A stretch of 64,000 bases of DNA from positions 1 through 64,000 of the forward strand of contig JAQVNJ010000015.1 in assembly GCA_028703175.1 (NCBI GenBank), written 5' to 3'. The notes below the pieces were generated by a model. That model did no database searches. It was not told where the DNA came from and was given only the letters and a program-made list of their open reading frames with translations. The stretch comes from JAAYCB01 sp012744395. GTDB lineage: Bacteria > Planctomycetota > Planctomycetia > Pirellulales > Thermoguttaceae. How positions within the stretch are numbered: position 1 is the first letter of the stretch; every line of letters begins with the position of its first letter. A program made the position numbers and the translations under genes. Positions 62,212 through 64,000 of the stretch are shown in pieces.

Positions 62212-64000
62212 TCACCACACTTTCAAGACGATCGGCCCTGCGGCGGGGTTTTCGAATGGTCCTGCCGTCGGTCTTTCTTCGCTTCTCGGCTTGCCGAAGT
62301 AATCCGTGTCGACCTTCAGCGGCGAGCCGTCGGGATTCTCGTACGGAAGCCCGGGAATCCTGGCCTTGCCGAGCAACTGCGTGGTCACGAGCGCGGTCTT
62401 CGCATTCGCAAGCGCTGGTCCCCATGCGAGGTGGAGCGACACGCCGTCGCCTTTCTGGACCAGCTTGAGTCCGGGATCAGCTCCCTCTTGCAGGAGACAC
62501 GGCGATTCCTTGGCGTAGGGCCGGGCGGCGCTGTAATAGACGTTGCCGCCGGTTTGCAGCGGCAGCTGCCGATCGTCGTAGACCCACAAGCCAAAACCCG
62601 CCGCCTGCTGAGAAGCCGTGCCGGCGGGCGGCTTGCCTCCTCCGACGAAGATGTTGTTATAGAAACGGTTGTCGCCACCCTGGATGTTGCGGAGGCCGGC
62701 CACGGTCGTCGTGTGCGGTGGGTGATAAGGCGTCTCGCGGCGGAGTTCGGGGCGGCTGACGATCCGCCCGGCCAGGAGGTTGTGCGCGTAGGCCCCGCCC
62801 TGCGACATGTCGAGGAGGCTGGTGGGCGAGAGGAAGAGGTTGTTGTCGATCAGAAAGGGGCCGTGGTTGACTTCGACGAACAGGTCTTCGCCGGAGTTGT
62901 CGTGCAGCAGGTTTCCCGAGACCCGCGCCCCCTGGGCCATCCAGTCGAGCCAGATTCCCCGGCAGGTGCGGTAGATGTGGTTGCCGTGGATCGTGGAGTC
63001 GATGGCCGCGTGGAGCTTGATGCCGGCCATCTCCGCGCCCGAAAACAGCTTGCGGACATGGATGTCGTGGATCGTGTTGCCGGTGACGAGGCTGAAGGCG
63101 GCGCCCAAGCTGCCCACGATGCCCGCCTGCTCGCAGTGCGAGATCGTGTTGTTGCGGACGACGTGGTGGCCGATGTTCTCGCTGTTCCAGCCGTTTTCAA
63201 GGGCCCGCTCGATCGTCTTGACGTAGCCCTCGGCGGTATTGGCCGAGGTGTTGTCCCACTGGTCGCCATATTTGCCGAGCGCGACGGCGGAACAGATGGA
63301 GTGGCTGATCACGTTGTCTTCGATGATCCAGCCCTTGCTCCAATGCGTGCCGATCAGCCCCACCTGTTCGGCGGTGGGGGGCGCCCAGGGAGTCGCCGCG
63401 TGGCGGAGGGTGAAGCCGCGGAGAGTAACATAGTTGACACCCGGCTTCGCGGGGTAGAAGACGGTTTGACGGACATTGATCTCGACCTGCTGTTCGGTGG
63501 GATTGACGCCCGGAAACTGGGCCCAGATCGTGGTGTTGTCGTTGTCCACTTGCGCGAACCAGAGCGGAGTGTCGCCGGCCGGCTTGAGGAGGTCGTCGAG
63601 CGTGGCCGCCTCGGCGAGCCACTGGCCATTGAGGTAGACCGCGCCGGTGTGGTGCTGGCGGCCGCGGGGGTTGAACCAGTCGCCGCGGATCAAGTCGTTA
63701 TAGGGGTTGAACTGGCCGAAGAAGGAGTTCGACAGCGTCACTTTCCAGGTGTCGCCTTCGACTCGGCTCCAGTTCTTGACGATTTCAGACCCCTTGATTT
63801 CGACCTTCTCGCCGGGGGCCGCCTGGTAGACGATCCGCTTCTGCTCAGACTGTCCGCCGCGGGGCGGCGCGATCCGCTCGCGGTAGACTCCGCCATGCAC
63901 GGTGATCACATCGCCGGGCTGTGCGAGGTCCGCCGCCCGCTGGATTGTTCTCAAGGGGGCGGCCCGCGTGCCCGCGTTGGCGTCGTCGCCGCTTGTGGCG
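62212..64000 (-). CDS. Secreted right-handed parallel beta-helix protein, 5' truncated by window edge
   Basis: At least 595 residues; the frame is open to the window edge and reads DDANAGTRAAPLRTIQRAA before the apparent TTG start at 63954, so the N-terminus lies outside. DANAGT...PLRTIQRAADLAQPGD followed by VITVHGGVYRE is the classic entry of DUF1565/pectate-lyase-like beta-helices. Beta-helix rungs follow (GWIIEDNVISHSICSAVAL, HHVVRNNTISHCEQAGIVG, STIHGNHIYRTCRGIWLDW). Such proteins are often polysaccharide lyases or glycosidases; no catalytic motif was identified. Confidence 0.88.
   Translation of the reverse strand, partial: ATSGDDANAGTRAAPLRTIQRAADLAQPGDVITVHGGVYRERIAPPRGGQSEQKRIVYQAAPGEKVEIKGSEIVKNWSRVEGDTWKVTLSNSFFGQFNPYNDLIRGDWFNPRGRQHHTGAVYLNGQWLAEAATLDDLLKPAGDTPLWFAQVDNDNTTIWAQFPGVNPTEQQVEINVRQTVFYPAKPGVNYVTLRGFTLRHAATPWAPPTAEQVGLIGTHWSKGWIIEDNVISHSICSAVALGKYGDQWDNTSANTAEGYVKTIERALENGWNSENIGHHVVRNNTISHCEQAGIVGSLGAAFSLVTGNTIHDIHVRKLFSGAEMAGIKLHAAIDSTIHGNHIYRTCRGIWLDWMAQGARVSGNLLHDNSGEDLFVEVNHGPFLIDNNLFLSPTSLLDMSQGGAYAHNLLAGRIVSRPELRRETPYHPPHTTTVAGLRNIQGGDNRFYNNIFVGGGKPPAGTASQQAAGFGLWVYDDRQLPLQTGGNVYYSAARPYAKESPCLLQEGADPGLKLVQKGDGVSLHLAWGPALANAKTALVTTQLLGKARIPGLPYENPDGSPLKVDTDYFGKPRSEERPTAGPFENPAAGPIVLKVW

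Overview
The window is a high-GC chromosomal segment, very probably from a planctomycete of the Pirellulales/Thermoguttaceae type. The evidence is the family mix: a Cys-type sulfatase, Tat-exported Gfo/Idh and TIM-barrel proteins, a hydrazine-synthase-alpha-like di-heme protein, very large secreted PQQ-propeller proteins, the Cys-rich lipoprotein and its 'secreted Pro/Gly' neighbours, and an octaheme-TPR lipoprotein. A 100-base run of N (36322-36421) shows it is a scaffold, so probably a draft or metagenome assembly. Because of the GC content, most real genes are shadowed by long open antisense frames; these were discarded.

Layout. 1-6230: 3' part of a type-2 ileS, purN, a secreted sulfatase and dcd. 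6504-9825: a compact operon of an adenosine-specific-kinase (DUF355) protein, a stand-alone RAM/AsnC sensor and trpD-trpC-trpF. 9865-14468: signalling (HPt plus receiver/HD-GYP with a 4-base overlap, a degenerate receiver protein), a membrane protein with a C39-like domain and a MazG-like pyrophosphohydrolase. 14661-24070: secreted or redox functions (HzsA-like di-heme protein, Nif3-like protein, Tat Gfo/Idh oxidoreductase, two unrecognised secreted proteins, M28 peptidase). 24291-36085: a ~1590-residue mosaic protein (PQQ propeller, methyltransferase fold, second propeller, malectin, DNRLRE), a tandem alpha/beta-hydrolase, a MITE, a HExxH metallopeptidase, two sugar-isomerase-like TIM barrels and an orphan DUF2185 protein. 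36631-40225: small secreted proteins, a Tat TIM-barrel protein and a minimal LuxR-type HTH.

40325-46864 is the most unusual metabolic block: a fused enoyl-CoA hydratase/3-hydroxyacyl-CoA dehydrogenase, a single (unpaired) HgdB-type Fe-S dehydratase/reductase subunit, its ATP-dependent activase, an MBL-fold hydrolase and a KASIII-like condensing enzyme, all co-directional and headed by a strong promoter only ten bases from the first ATG. After it come an ArnT/GT39-like membrane glycosyltransferase, a lipoprotein, a Gly/Pro-rich propeller protein and its partner (46879-53090), then uvrA, a ThiF-family E1-like enzyme and a cinA whose C-terminal deamidase site is destroyed (53262-58517). The right end holds a repeat-rich intergenic region, an octaheme c-type cytochrome fused to HEAT/TPR repeats, and the truncated start of a parallel beta-helix protein.

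Scattered between genes is a family of about a dozen palindromic elements with arms GGTTCCCAAGC and GCTTGGGAACC; one pair abuts the assembly gap. No rRNA, tRNA, CRISPR array or intact insertion sequence was found.
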